From the NCBI GenBank assembly GCA_006535965.1, contig QEAR01000009.1, positions 329,633-393,632 of the forward strand: 64,000 bases of DNA, read 5' to 3'. This DNA comes from Spizellomyces sp. 'palustris'. Its lineage: Eukaryota; Chytridiomycota; Chytridiomycetes; Spizellomycetales; Spizellomycetaceae. The notes beneath the pieces are model-generated. The model did no database searches. It was not told the origin of the DNA and was given only the letters and a program-made list of their open reading frames with translations. The position numbers and the translations under genes were made by a program. This document shows positions 30,518 to 43,600 of the stretch, in pieces; position 1 is the stretch's first letter, and each line of letters starts with the position of its first letter.

Positions 30518-32930
30518 ATGCAGGCGCTGGTCATTTTGGTTCTTGTCGTCGCGTCTCTCGGCAACGTCCGAGCTCAGCAGGCCGCCGCGCTCGTGGATAT
30601 CAACCCACCCAGCCCCGTGTACGCACAAGCAACTTTTACCCTCAACAACCGCCTGTTTGTTCTCGGCGGAGTCGACGAGAACATTGCCCGTTCTTCGGGG
30701 CCTGGATCTACACAGGTGCGTGAGTTTTGCTGCGAGCATATTTGGAAGGGCGGGAGTTGCAAGGTGTTGGAAGTTTTCATAAAGTAGATCATTTGGATCG
30801 ATTTTACGACTGCATCGATCTTGCCATTGATGCATCTCTTTTGTTTGTAAACAGGTCGCTGCATTTGACTATGGAGGAACAGAATTTGTCTGGAAAAGAT
30901 ACGATGACATCAAGTTTCCTCCTACGACTGGCGTCGTCGCTGTGACCGTCGGCTCGAGGGTGTTGCTCACCTTTGGCGCCGTCTCGTATTCCCCAGAGGT
31001 TTACATTCAAGACCGCGCCGTCTCTTGGTTCGATCCTCTCACAGGACAGATTGAGCCTTTGGTCACGCAGCCGGCCCCAGGATCGACATTTGTATGTACA
31101 TGCTAGTGTTTCTTGTCAACAGCGCGTAGCAGCTCACATTTGCACATATTCATTAGGGACCTGCCTTGCGATATGGGCATTCAGCTGCGTATGTTGCTTC
31201 CAGGAATGCCATCTATGTATACGGCGGATACGCAGCAGGAAGCAGCGAACCTTTTAATAAGGAACTCTGGAGGTTAGATCTGACTACAAACACGTAAGTC
31301 CAATAGCCCATTGTCTAATCTACACTTGGCATGCTTATCAATCTACTTTTGGTCCCAGCTGGCTACTAATAACACCTTTGAACCAGACGGGCGCGCCTCT
31401 TGTGACAGTAGGAACTTGTTCCATTGCGGTCGGAAAATGGTAAGTTCTCGTCTGGTCTCCCTTTCAAGGAATGGATTCTCATATAAGCGCCCTGCAGGCT
31501 CGTCATCTGCTTTGGCGCAATTAGTGGCCAAGGACCTTCTGTGAACACTTGCGAGGTATTTGATACTAGCATTGGTCCGAATGGACAGGTGGGGATCCGT
31601 TTTACAGAGTCTAGTACGTCAGGCCAAACTTGCTAATATTCAGGCGACCCTTTAAGTGGGTCTTGGCCAATGTTACGGGCCCAGATGGCTTTCCGGGGCC
31701 TCGATCAGCGGCTCGGGTTGTAGTGGACAATGCAAATCATGTGTACGTTTTTGGCGGCGGTACCTTTGGTAGTAACGACGCGTCGTACGATGATATCTGG
31801 ACGTTCGACGGCAATAATTTGCCCAGCATCACCTGGAAAAGATACAAACCATTGGCACCGGCTGGACTAACTCCCAGTGCCCGACGAGACCACAGTATGG
31901 TTGTCAGCACCGCCGACCCCAGCAAGATTATTATCTGGGGCGGCCATGACAAGGCAAATGACGCACCCATGGACAAGAAGATCTACGTGCTAGATACCAA
32001 AGCAGAGACATTTTTGCAATGGCTTCCAAAGTCAGTAGACGAAGGAAACACAATGTTGAAAACCAAGATTGGAGTCGGATGCGCCGGTGCAGTACTCGTT
32101 GTGGGTGTGATTGTCGGCGCACTCTTGTGGCGTCGGCGCGCGAGAAACAAGTCGTCAAATATTAAGAATGTAAAGGTTCTCAGTGCCGACAAATCGGAGC
32201 CCAAAAAGTCTACCGATATCCATCACACTACCATCCATGTGCATGATATTCCTCGAGTGAATAACCCGCCTTCGATCTCCAACATTCCAGTCGGTTACTT
32301 GGTCGCTCCTCATGTTCCCCCTTCGTGGACCATGCCTGATCTGACGATTCCGACGGTGGCAAAATCCAACGACCGAACCGCGTCCATCGGAGCGGGTCCC
32401 TTGGGTGCCCAAGCAGCTCATATGTTAGCTGGAGATCCGACGTCTCCGCCTTTGTATGAGCAACTGGATCAGTTTGCCTGCTGTACATACTCTTTTACGC
32501 CAAACTTGCCTGATGAACTGCTGTTGAGGAAAGGAGATGTTGTGGCTATTTCGTATGTAGCTGTTTACGTTGTTGACTCTTAATAAGTTACTAAAAACGC
32601 ATTCTGGGTGTTTGCAGACAAAAATTTAACGATGGATGGGCGTACGGTACAAACATTGTGAGTCGCCCTTGCGTATAACCTAAAGCATACATGTCGTGAA
32701 AGTATCTTACACTATACTTGTAGAACACAAAGCAAGCTGGAACGTTTCCCATTAATGCTGTCAAGTTGCTGGGTAGCGCATCTTTTGCCAGTGATGGCAC
32801 CCGACCCGATCAAGACCTAAGTCCTGAGGCCCTGCTTGCCCGTGGAGCTATTTCGGAAATAACCTACATCCGGTTGAAGGAGCTGGAACTCGAGATGGAG
32901 AAGCACAGAACCGGAAGTCCTTCCGCGTAG
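30518..32930 (+). CDS. Kelch-repeat surface protein with transmembrane segment and cytoplasmic SH3 domain
   Basis: ATG at 30518 begins a signal peptide (MQALVILVLVVASLGNVRAQ). Exons separated by introns of about 40-130 nt encode extracellular kelch-type blades: FTLNNRLFVLGGVDE; SAAYVASRNAIYVYGGYAAG followed by LWRLDLTTN; VFGGGTFGSNDASYDDIWTF; ARRDHSMVVSTADPS then IIIWGGHDKAND. A single membrane helix follows (GAVLVVGVIVGALLW with RRRARNK as stop-transfer), then a Pro/Ser-rich cytoplasmic linker. The C-terminal SH3 domain is split over three exons: CCTYSFTPNLPDELLLRKGD, then FNDGWAYGTN, then GTFPINAVKLL, with conserved ALYxF-like, acidic, W and P-x2-Y/V positions. This is the layout of a cell-surface receptor or polarity protein signalling through SH3, comparable in principle to Fus1/Sho1 (TM plus SH3). 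Ligand and partners are unknown. Confidence 0.8.
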
Positions 32931-33136
32931 ATCGCGTAGGATTTTAGGTAGGAGCATACCATGTGTCAGTATTAATTTACAGTTTGGTATGGAGTTGGAC
33001 AGCTGTCGTTGTTGGTTGCGTTTATTTGCATCTATTCGTATATATGTATATCCTGTAGAGTCTTAATATGTAAAGCACAGCATTCAAACGTTCAACTTTG
33101 ACCGTTCAAGCGCTCAAAACGTGTGTTGTCCTGCTA

Positions 33137-33886
33137 TCATGCACTATTGGTATTTCTCAATCTATCTAGCTCTCTTGCAGCTGTTACGAAATGATGACCA
33201 TGTGGATGCTCTTGTTGATCATCCTCTGGCCGATCCCCAAACACTTCTTTATCTCGCAGCCACTCTTGCAATCTATTCTGCAAAAAATCCTCAAAGTCCC
33301 AGTCCTCCTTGGACAGCAAATTGTCCCCAGAGGCCCAAACATAGACATCCACGTCTACTGCCTCACCAGCAAGATGGACGCGGACTGTTTGACGTTCATA
33401 GTCCTGCCAATGAGCGAACAAAAGTTAGAATAAGATGAAAAGTCTTGCATTGCCATGCCCCGCTCACATCACTCTCAAACAGGTCCAACAAGCGCACTTG
33501 GTCGTGTGTTTCAACGTGTACGACCAATCCTTCAACTTTATCATCGGCTGTGGCGGGTGTTATGGCTGGATACGTTGCACCACGGACCTGTCGTCGACGG
33601 TAACCCTAGGCACAAAAGTCAGTCAGATCCAGATTGTTTAGCAGGTTTATAGATTGTGCAACACGGACTACGAGTGTCGCTGGTTTGGATAGAGGAGCGG
33701 ATGCGGTGCCGACCTATCGAGGGTAAGTAATCACATTGGGACTGCGGATTCAATAAACATTTAGATACTCACTACTTTACAGTACACTGCTGCGGACATG
33801 AGAGTTCCATAGCAGAAAATGGGACGCGGAGGGCTGTCGAACGAGACAGGTTTGGCGTTCACTTTTGCTGGAGCGATAATGGCCAT
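33137..33886 (-). CDS. AIG2-like / gamma-glutamylcyclotransferase-fold protein
   Basis: Four exons, all joined in phase 0, from ATG at 33886 (MAIIAPAKVNAKP). Key motifs in order: PIFCYGTLMSAAVY (the YGTL substrate loop of the GGCT fold); GYRRRQVRGATYPAI; VEGLVVHVETHD; then LLDLFESD spliced to DYERQTVRVHL, which holds the conserved acidic residue before Tyr; VDVYVWASGDNLL and EDWDFEDFLQNRLQEWL. AIG2-like proteins fold as small beta-barrels and some cleave gamma-glutamyl bonds with release of 5-oxoproline. The 3' end is convergent with the Kelch-SH3 gene about 200 nt away. Enzyme specificity cannot be read from sequence. Confidence 0.8.
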
Positions 33887-34967
33887 TGTCGGATACGATT
33901 TGTTGTTCGTTTCTTTTTAAACGTTGAGGATATATCACGACACAAGAGGGCTAGCCCCCCTTTTGAACACGGACGCTAAAGTGATTGTTTGATTCTCGAG
34001 CGTTCGTATCGAGAATGTTTTCGCTGACCAAGTTGCAACGAAAGACACGCAACCGACAGCGCAACTAATAAGCGTTTGCTCACGTGCCATTGATGGGGAA
34101 GAGCGAGACCAAGAGTAGTCCTCCACAGGTTTCCCCGCCGTCGACACAAACACACTTTCCGCCAACGTCACCCGCCAAACACATTCGTTTGAACATCCCA
34201 TACGACCGACATCTTGCGAGTTCTTCAACCAAATAAAAAAGACGTCTATCAAATCCAAAAAGTTCCATCAAAACGCGCCAGAAGAGGATGCTTAGTCATG
34301 TACATTTCGTCGGAGTTTGCTTTGTCGTCGTCGGGCCCCCCCGCGATGGCACCATTCCATTGTTCGCGCTGACTGGATTTTTAGCGTTCAATAACATCCC
34401 TTGGCCCGAAGCGTGTGGGGGTTCAATTCTAGTCGCAGGGCTTCCTTTTTGGTTTCGCCTACCGAAACCCCGAAACATTGAAAAACAAACAAGACTTATA
34501 ACCGTCGCGTGTCTAAGCAAGTAAAGGTTGAGAGCTGACCTCGATCACGTAAGACTGAGGCCGACGCGCGGAATTAGGATTGAGACCGAAATTGCTACTA
34601 GTAAGCAGTCTTTTTTCTTGTTGAGCGTACATAAAAAGGACTTTACAAGCGTGCTCATTCCGAGCTACTCTCTCCCAGCCTTTCACTGCAGGATTCGGGT
34701 CAGTTTCACCGTGGCCCTGAAACCTGTTGTGAGAGTAAAAGAATAACACTGATCCCCACACATCGGCTTGCTACTCGTCGCGCGTGAAAAGGAATCGTCC
34801 TTGGTTAGACCTTTTGTTTGTGAGATCTGTCCTTCAAAGTGTTATTGTGGATTGGAAAGAGTGCCAGCCTCGCGTACGTGTGTGGCAGGATTACATTGCA
34901 ACATCCATGGTCCTCAAATGAGTTTTATGGATTCTCGACATTAATCAACTCCGATGCCATTATCTAG
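33887..34967. other. Intergenic region
   Basis: 1.1 kb between divergent AIG2-like and Pumilio genes. No gene is recognised. A GGTTCAATTCTAG string near 34420 resembles a tRNA B-box, but no tRNA can be folded around it. Confidence 0.4.
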
Positions 34968-37900
34968 ATGTCACTCGTTTCAATGATTATGAACGATTAT
35001 CACTCAGCAAAAGACATCTTTGCAGCTATGGAGCAGGATTCGGCGAGCCATGGGCGACCGAGGCAAGAAACTGGGGATTTTGATGTCATTCGGTATACCC
35101 TCTCCTCTCTCCAATTGGAAGATTACTCTACTTCCTGGACCCCACCCAATCTCGGCGGTCTCACTGGTTCCGCCCATGCATCAAACAGCTCTTTGGCAGC
35201 TCGTGGTGCCTTAGAGGGGGCAATCAATGGAAATAGCATGGCGCAGAGAAAGGAAGCATCCAATGCGGGTCAGCCGGAGATGGTTTGTACCTGCTAATGT
35301 CCTTGAATGAGCTTGCAACCAAATCTTTAATTTGCCTTCTCGGCCCTCTAGAGTAAATGTCCCTTTCCGATAAATGACTCAAGGATGATGCGCGCTGTTC
35401 TTACGATTCAAAGAGCATATCGGAACAGCAAGCGTCGGCGCAACGCGCAGCCCGCAGCGACGGTCACCGCGGCAACAAAGATTCAGGCTGCATTCCGCGG
35501 CTTCAAGTCGCGAAAGGAGGTAAGCAGCAGTGTGTGTCCAGCGCCTCTGTTTCTCGCCCAAGGAAATAACTTGTAGAACGCCGTATGTAGACATTGCTTC
35601 GTCTTCAAACGCATAATACCTATCTGCAAAACGAGCTGTGCAACCGTGATGCATGCCTAGCCCGAAGCACCGCCGAGCTTCAATTGCGAGGGGGCATGAT
35701 TGACCAATTTGGAAAGGTACCTACTGTGAGGTTTGATTGTGTTTCTCCATGCAACATCATTCCAACCTCCATATTCCAGTCCATCACTTCCTTGCGGAGA
35801 CAGGTCGCGGATACCACCACGTCCTATGAAATGAAGTTGGAGGTGAAGGACAAGCAGATCGAGCAGCTAGACAGTGAGCTGAGAGCAGCACTGAGGACTA
35901 CGAGTGATCTCAAATATCGGTTGGAAAGCAATGCGGTTGAGTATGCAAAGATGGCCTGGGATCTAAAAGAAAAGGATTCGGATAGCGGTCATGTAAGTCG
36001 TCATATACACAGCTTTTCTTTGCTTGCCATTTTGTCAACATTGACAGATCCCAACGTTTTGGCGCAGCAGTATATCCTCTCCCTTCAGCGGGAACTCGAG
36101 AGCTGTCGCTCGCAGCTCTCCGAGATGCGTTCCACCAAGGAAGCTGACAGTATCCGGCTTTCATTAAAAGATAAAGAAATCCAAGAACTCCGCTTGCAAA
36201 TGCAAGAAGCGAGACGGTCCCTCGAGTCCGAACTTGCGACACGCAACGCAGAAATTGATGAGCTTAGAGGTCTGGTGGCAAGATTCCACCAGACGCCTTC
36301 GCAAAAGCAGACGCCGACTCCAATTGAGAACAATGAGCATCCTTCGCGAGAACACCCTCCTCGCGCTCCTTCGGCCAGCAGCATGCAAAACGCTCCTGCC
36401 AACCCGGTCAAATCCATCTGGAGCAGTGCAGAGAACACCATGAGCCCTTTTGGTTTCTTTTCGCACGAGGTAACGCGTGAGGTACCCACTTGTCTTGTAC
36501 AGTGCCGAACCAACATCATTGTAAACGCTCACACTTGCAAACTCCCAAGGGTTCGTCCGATACACTCTACAGTAACGGCAGCAGCAAGAGCAGCACGCCA
36601 TCCATTGAGCAAGTGCCTGTACCTTTCAATGCCAATGGTAACGGGGATGCAATGTCCAATGGGAAATCTATCTGGAATCCAATCACTTGCGACCTGGATT
36701 TTCTAAACATGTCCCCTACCATGATGCCCTTGTCAGCCGAGGTAAGAACCAATTGAAGTGTTTGGCTTTCTTCACTCCCATAAACAAACTCATTTGCGGT
36801 TCTTGATACCAAGCCTATTCTCGACCCATACGGTGATGCCAACATGCTGAGGAATACCTCGATGGATCATGGCCAACTGATGGGTGACGATGACTTGTCG
36901 TACGGCAGGAACGGGAGGCTTTTGCCTGCAGCTCAGGAAAAGAACACGGCGGCCAATCTATTCGTGAGTAACATGCATACTCTTGCCATGTGTGCATCAT
37001 CTCACCTCATTGTTTCTACGTACTACGTTTTTAGTTTTTGGTGGACAAGATTGTCCGGACCAACGACCAGCCTGCGTCCCTCCTTTTACAACAAAAACTA
37101 AAGACAGGAAACGCAGAGGTCAAGGCTATGATCTTTGACGCTATCCTTGGTCAAGCGCTCAGCTTGATGAAGAACCGCTTTGGAAACTTTTTGATGCAAA
37201 GGGCCCTTGAATTTGGTAAGTGTTAGGCGGGCCATTTCTATCCTTCATTTGACCATGGACCTAACGTCGATCACGCCTCCTAGGAACTCCTCAGCAAGTC
37301 CGTATCCTGGGACAAACCATGCGAGGCAATGTCTTGAACCTCGCCTGCGACCGATTCGGATGCCATGTGGTTCAAAAAGCCCTCGACACAGTCGAAGAGG
37401 ACCTGAAAGCCTCGCTTATTTCTGAGCTCTTCCGCTGCATTCGTGAGACCATCACCCACCGGTTTGCCTGCCACGTTTGGCAGCGTATCTTTCAGATCAA
37501 GTGGAGCTCGGAGCCACCTGCTGTCATGCATTACCTGGATTCATCTCTCAAAGGGCAGTGGCACACCATTGCCAATGATGAAAATGGCAGTTTGGTTGTG
37601 CAATGCATTTTTGAGAATTGCTCCCAAAAGGAAAAGGGCCCCATCTTGTGTGAAGTTCTCGCGAGAACGGTTGAGGTTGCGAGAGGTAACGTATTCATGT
37701 GCTATTTTCTTCCCTTGTCTAGTCGATTTCGGGCCAAGTCTTAACCATTTTGGAATAGGACAATGGGGCAATTGGGTCATTCAGCATATACTCGAGCACG
37801 GGGCACCCGTCGATAAGAATTATGTCATGAAGGTCTTGATTCAAAACTTTTATCCAATGGCTATCGATCAATACGCCAGCAAAGTGGTCGAGAAAGGCCT

Positions 37901-38310
37901 TAAATTGGCACCAAAGCGTGAAATGTACGAAATGATCGAGACTGTCCTCACTCCAAGTGTCCGCGATGGGTAAGTTACGACCTGAGATATCACTCTAGTA
38001 ACTTTGAATACTAAAAACCTGTGCCTATAGCCGCCCAGCCATTCTTGAAATGATGAACAATCAATTCGCCAATTACGTCGTCCAGCACATTCTCAGTCTT
38101 GCGGACCCGCTACAGAAAGACATGTGCATCCGTCTCCTTCTTCCCCATATATCGACACTTCGCAACTCAAAATACGGCCAGCGTGTTGCGGCCATCGTCG
38201 AGAAACACTTGAGAAACAGTCATCACAAATACGGAGTTACTGCTACGGGACTGTTGCCCTCCATGCCAATTGGTCTTGGTACCGCTCACGCCCTTGGGCT
38301 GCGCGGATAA
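34968..38310 (+). CDS. IQ-motif / coiled-coil / Pumilio (PUF) RNA-binding protein
   Basis: Eleven exons read in phase from ATG 34968 (MSLVSMIMNDYHS) to 38310. Order: acidic N-terminus; two IQ-like motifs (AVLTIQRAYRNSKRRR and ATKIQAAFRGFKSRK), which bind calmodulin or light chains; long coiled coil (VKDKQIEQLDSELRAALRT; LKDKEIQELRLQMQEARRS); Ser/Pro-rich linker; then the Pumilio domain starting near FLVDKIVRTNDQPASLLLQQ. Eight PUF repeat cores are visible: NFLMQ, CHVVQ, CHVWQ, SLVVQ, NWVIQ, SKVVE, NYVVQ and QRVAA. Introns of 60-110 nt all use GT-AG. PUF proteins bind mRNA 3' UTRs and control decay or localisation. IQ motifs and coiled coil on a PUF protein are unusual. Every exon junction keeps frame, and no gap of intergenic size lies between the two halves, which argues for one gene rather than two. 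Confidence 0.8.
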
Positions 38311-38689
38311 GGAAACGTAAATTGCAAAACTATTTCACGCTCGGATAAACCATAACACGCTTTCCACGCAAAGAGTCGGCACGAAGAAGATGATGACGAC
38401 CAACTTTACCAATGCTTCTCAATGTAGAGACGATTGGTCTCTCTTATGTGTTTATCTGTGCTACGCTCCCCCCTCCCCTCCACTTAGATAGAGTGTGTAT
38501 AATGCTTCATAATGACCCGCTCCCATCCTGTACGTGCGTTTGTATTATAGTGCACATCTACATCTGTTACAATAAATAAAACGTTTCAGCACAGCCAGAA
38601 TGGACGAAACAATAGACGATGATGCCTCCTATTTGTGCCGCAACTGTGGAATATGGATATGCCTCTTGGACACTCAACAGTCACCAGAA

Positions 38690-40514
38690 TCATATCTCTT
38701 CAAAATCCTCATCTTCAAACTCATCATCGTCCAGAACAGCAATTTGTGGGATATCTGAGGCAACCTTTTTGGGACTAGGTAAATCATCCTCTTCAATCGA
38801 GTCTCGTTTCCTCTTTCCACTATTCAATTGCGCAGAAAACATATTAACAGACGCTAGTAAAAGAGAAGGAAGGCTCATCACATTGGCACTTTACTTTGGC
38901 TCTTCTCCGCCTGTCGTTTTACTTGGACTTGGTGTCCCATCTTCCCCACTTTCCCGTCTTCCACTGCTCGGCCAAAATTGAGGATATCAGAAAGCGTCCC
39001 GCATCTGATAACTGCCCTCATGACAATTACCTTGTTGAATTCCAACTTGTAGTCCTTTCCAAATTTGCATAATATTGTGCAAGCGCTATTTGAATAAGCA
39101 ACGTAAAGGCATTGTCAATAGAAACCCAAGTAATAAAGTTGCACAACCAGTGTTTGTAATGTCTTACGATCGTCGGTGGTGCCATTTCCATCCGGAGCAA
39201 TGTCCTCAAATTCTTCATCCTCCTCGTCTCCAACTTTCGGTTTTTCGTCCTCCACCTCTATCACTATATTCCCTATTGATGCCCCTTGTTCCTGTGAATA
39301 ACTGAGCTCACGCTCATCTGGCCGTGCCCCTCCCGCATCAGCTGATTGGGCATCGGAAACCCATCTGATGAAAGAGAAGCTGTTAGAGCGACAGACTCCT
39401 CACGTGCAGGAGCAAATATGAGTAACGGACTCTGGTATCACGAGCTTATCCGTCTGTTTAAGCAGCTCGACGATGGGTTGGCTTTCATTCATGAACCTTG
39501 AATCAGAGTCAGTAATCTGTGTCGTTGCCGAAAATCCAAGACCACCGAAGGCCTACCTACTTTGTATATTTTTCGCTTACACCAGTGGAATCCAATCCCG
39601 CACTCCCTTGTTGAATTTCCACTCTGCAGACATCACACAAAGGAACCATGTTCGCGGTTTTGTCCTTTATTATGCAGAAAGGTCATTCCCAACGTCGTGA
39701 CCATGTCGAACGTCTTCAGAATCGGAGAGTCCATACCAACATTGCAAAATCGAGTGCCGAGAACTCCTTGTTACATACTGGGCACTTGTAAGGCATGTTC
39801 GCCATTTGCTACAGTTATCAGGACAATATATTATATCCAGCGCACGAATGTAAGTCAAACGAGCAGGGCACAGAAATAGTACCATTTGCACTTCCTTCTC
39901 TATCATTTTGCCAATCTTGTAGATCTTCCATTTGACTACATCAACAAAGTGCTTGTAATCGATATAGTAGTAAGATCTGCTGATCTTTCTTTGAGGTCTA
40001 TTCTCCATCGCTGGACCGATCTGCTCCCCTCGCGCTTCGCTACAGAACTCCATTAGAAGAAAGGTCGCCGACGAGTATACAACCATGAGCAACTATCTTA
40101 CGCTTTCACGAGTCCGTCCGCTTTTAGCTTCCCGCAGACCTTGTGGAGCTCTTTTGACTGTACTCTGAGTGCTCTGGCCAGTTCCTCATCTCGTTGGCTG
40201 CAAACCAAAAAAGAATTTCAGCGAATGGTAAGCAATTCCTCTCGGACACTTTAGACTCCGGATATTGTCACAGATTTCACTGCCTGCCCATAAATCCCCC
40301 CTTTGCCCTTCTCAGTATGACCCACACTTCCTTTACGGTGGTTAATGACAACAATGTCAGTCAAGGCAACTTACGAATTGACTCGAGAGAGCAAGTCGAG
40401 CACTATTATGTGCTTTGGTTCATAGTAAGCCCGTGCTACTAGAGCGACGAGCTTTCGTAGAATTCCCTTGGCTGCTGCTGTTTCTTTGGCGGTTGGTGGT
40501 GCTATCGTGGACAT
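38690..40514 (-). CDS. TFA1: TFIIE alpha subunit (general transcription factor)
   Basis: ATG at 40514 (MSTIAPPTAKET). Winged-helix region: ILRKLVALVARAYYEPKHII with VLDLLSRVNS, then after an intron QRDEELARALRVQSKELHKV and CGKLKADGLV. Next RKISRSYYYIDYKHFVDVVK, characteristic of TFIIE-alpha. A zinc ribbon follows across an intron: MPYKCPVCNKEFSALDF and, later, VPLCDVCRVEI. The C-terminal half is acidic (GDEEDEEFEDIAPDGN) and ends in LDDDEFEDEDFEEI at 38690. TFIIE-alpha recruits and stimulates TFIIH at RNA polymerase II promoters. Order and motifs match the family. Exact exon borders in the 39.0-39.6 kb part were not all fixed. Confidence 0.87.
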
Positions 40515-40698
40515 TTTGTTCGTCAATGTCTTGATGGAGAGACGTTTGGGGCGTTCAGTTCTGGTATTCAGATTAGCAGGACAATTGATGAGTCATCACG
40601 CACCTGGTCTTGCAGGCTTTTGCAAGATCACCGTTCATTTCACTTCCATAACGAACAGCACACACCTCGGACAAGTGCGAGGTTAACGATGTGGCGAC
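40515..40698. promoter_or_regulatory. Shared divergent promoter, TFIIE-alpha / WDR24
   Basis: 184 nt lie between the two ATGs on opposite strands, so the transcription start regions overlap. No specific site was recognised. Confidence 0.4.
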
Positions 40699-43600
40699 AT
40701 GAAGAAGGCCGTGCTTTCCAACATTGTGCCATCTAAAGGGTCAAGCGCACGGCAACAGTTACTTGGCTCGACGGATACTGGAGGACAGCCTTCCGAAACT
40801 GCCTCAACTTCGCGACATGGCGGTAATTGCTCGAGTCAATTCCTGTTATTCTGGCGGGTGGCTTTTCATGCTTAACGATCTCCAGTGCTAGGTGAGACCC
40901 TCACAGGTAACCAGTCATTGGCAAGCACCGGTCCAGGAGGTGATAAGGCCGCAGTCCCCTCTACCTTACAACGCCCAGTGCGCTTCCGATTGACCGGCGC
41001 TTTAAGCGCTCTATCGGCCTCTCCAGAGCAGGACTGGGTAGCGGTCGCCGGCCGAGAAGGTAGGGCATTGTAGGCTTTTGCAGTCAGGACCTTACAGATT
41101 GTCCTCTGGTGCTAGGTTAACTGATATGCGCCATTTCAGTCTTAAAGATATTATCTGTTTATGATAAGGATGTAAAAGAGGTCCTGAATCTTCGTGGGGG
41201 AGTCAAGCTCAACCTGAACTTCAGTATAAATGATGTCAAATGGGGAAATATATGTACGTACTGGCGGTTGCTCCAAGCGGCGCGAATTCTCCTAACCTGG
41301 TGATCAAAACATCATAGTTGCCAAAAGCACGATAGCTACAGCCGCGACCAACGGTGCCGTGGCTATATGGGATTTGAATCGCCCAAATGCTCAGAAACTA
41401 GGTATTAATCGACGAGATCCAGCCGCGCAAGCTTCTGTGCAGCTGATGACCCGTCCTTAGAGAGGATATTGACGGAGCACACACGGGCGGTGAATCGTAT
41501 CAATTTTCATCCAACCGAACCTGTTCTTTTGTTGAGTGCTTCGCAGGACGGGACGATGAGACTTTGGGTAAGCATAGGATGCACCACTTTCACAGTCCCT
41601 AAAACTCACCATTCCGCATTTAAGGACCTGCGCGCTAAAAGCATTGCCCGCAACGCCTTTGAGGGAAAGGCCGAGAGTGTTAGAGATGTGCAGTTTAGTC
41701 CGACGAACGCATTCGAGTTTGTAGCGGCTTTCGAGAATGGAACTATCCAAGTAATGACACTGGGTTTGATGCAACAGCGGCCAGTCGTACTAACCCTTTC
41801 AATAGAAATGGGATATCCGCTACCCCACGCAATATGAGCGCAAATGGAGCGCCCATAATGGGTTGGCCCTGACGGTGGATTGGCACCCGGAGGGGCGCTG
41901 GGTGGCAAGTGGAGGGCGTGATCGACAAATAAAGGTCTGCACTTAGCATGGACACCTATATCCCAAGGGATCGTCATATATTGACCTTTCATATTACGTG
42001 GACAGATTTGGGATATGAAGTCTGACAGCCGAAAGCCGCTTTACGCGATTCAAACTATTGCGCCTGTGTCTCGTGTAAATTGGCGTCCAGGACATGAAAG
42101 TCAGCTTGCCTGTTGTGCCCTGTCAACGGACTTCCGGATTCATACGTGGGATGTTGGAAGACCGTATATTGCCCAACACTCCATCGAGGCTCATGATGGA
42201 GTTATAACCGGTAAGCAAATCACTGCTGATGAATCTCTCCTTAACAGGTTCTGACTCTCCGTCGCTCAGGATTTTTATGGCGAGATGCGAATAGCATATG
42301 GTCCTGTTCAAAAGATCGCACTTTTGCACGCCATGATATCCGTACAGGCTACAAGCCTCTCAGTCTACTGAACACCTGTGCCATGAATTGGAATGTTAAC
42401 GGCGATATTACTTTTGCCATTGATGAGCGGCGACAGGATACTGCGATGGAAGACAGCCGGTCTATGCCCACTGGGTCATATTATCCCTTGCGAAGAGCTT
42501 TTCGTAGACCGATGGTGCCCGAGCGCAGCACAAGCGATGATAAGGTAAGGTTCTTCGAACATTTGCCTGTCCATCTTTCCCATTTTATACGTTGTCAATG
42601 CGAACTTCTAACCGCAAAAATAGATTCCGCAATATCGACCACGTCAAAAAGTCGGGGTCGTGGACACCGAAACGTTCGATGATTATGCTTTTGTTGTGCT
42701 CGCTCAGGATTATGCGATACAGAGCGACGATATTTGGTCGTCATGTCAGCACAACGCGGAGGTGAGGGAATATAATCAAATGAAAGAAATCCCCCGCTGA
42801 CCTGGTGTAATTAGGTCGCCATAGATCTTGAATTGCACCGAACAGCACAAACATGGAAAATCTTGCAGTTATTGTATGGGACTGAACCATCAGAATCTCG
42901 GAATTTGACAAAACTCTTCGGACGTCCAAACAAGCAGGGTGACTACAATTGGGATCGTCAAGCAGGTTCGCTGGAGGTTACTCTCACGTTTTCTAGTATC
43001 GGTCGCTGAACGTCTCATTTTAATAGGAAATACTCCCGTCGGTAGGGCTGCAGACGAATGTGTCGATCCCCAGTTAACTGTCGGTAGCGCGCAATCGGAT
43101 TCTGCACTACTGACCGAGATGATGAGGCCAAATGCGGAAGGATGGATGAGGGACTACGTTGTGCCGCACGGGTCTCAGCGACGCGGTTCGCTATCGCCAC
43201 ACCACGATCAACAGGAATTGGCTCCAGAAAGTGACATTGATAGCGATGAAGGATATACAGAGGAAGAAGAGGTTGATGATGACGGAGATTCAGATGACTC
43301 GGAGTCTTCCTTCACGTATGGCCTGAAAGTGGGCGCCGGACGAAGAACATTGGCTCGTTTCGGCATTGGGACAAACAAAATCTTGAAGCCTTTTTATGGC
43401 GGAAAGTCAAAACAGAACCAGCCGCATAGCAAACGTGACAGTAGTAAAGGGAAATCTAAGCATAGCCAACGCACGGTGAATAGCGCTAAAGTTGTTTACC
43501 AAGATGTGGTGATTCCGGATTGGAATCCAGAGGACTTGGTGAGGGATATGTTAGAATACTATGCGGAACAGGCCAATGTCCAAATGTGTGCCACCATCCT

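Noticed and set aside
34410-34440. tRNA B-box-like GGTTCAATTCTAG
   Set aside because: No A-box at the right distance and no acceptor or anticodon stem can be paired.
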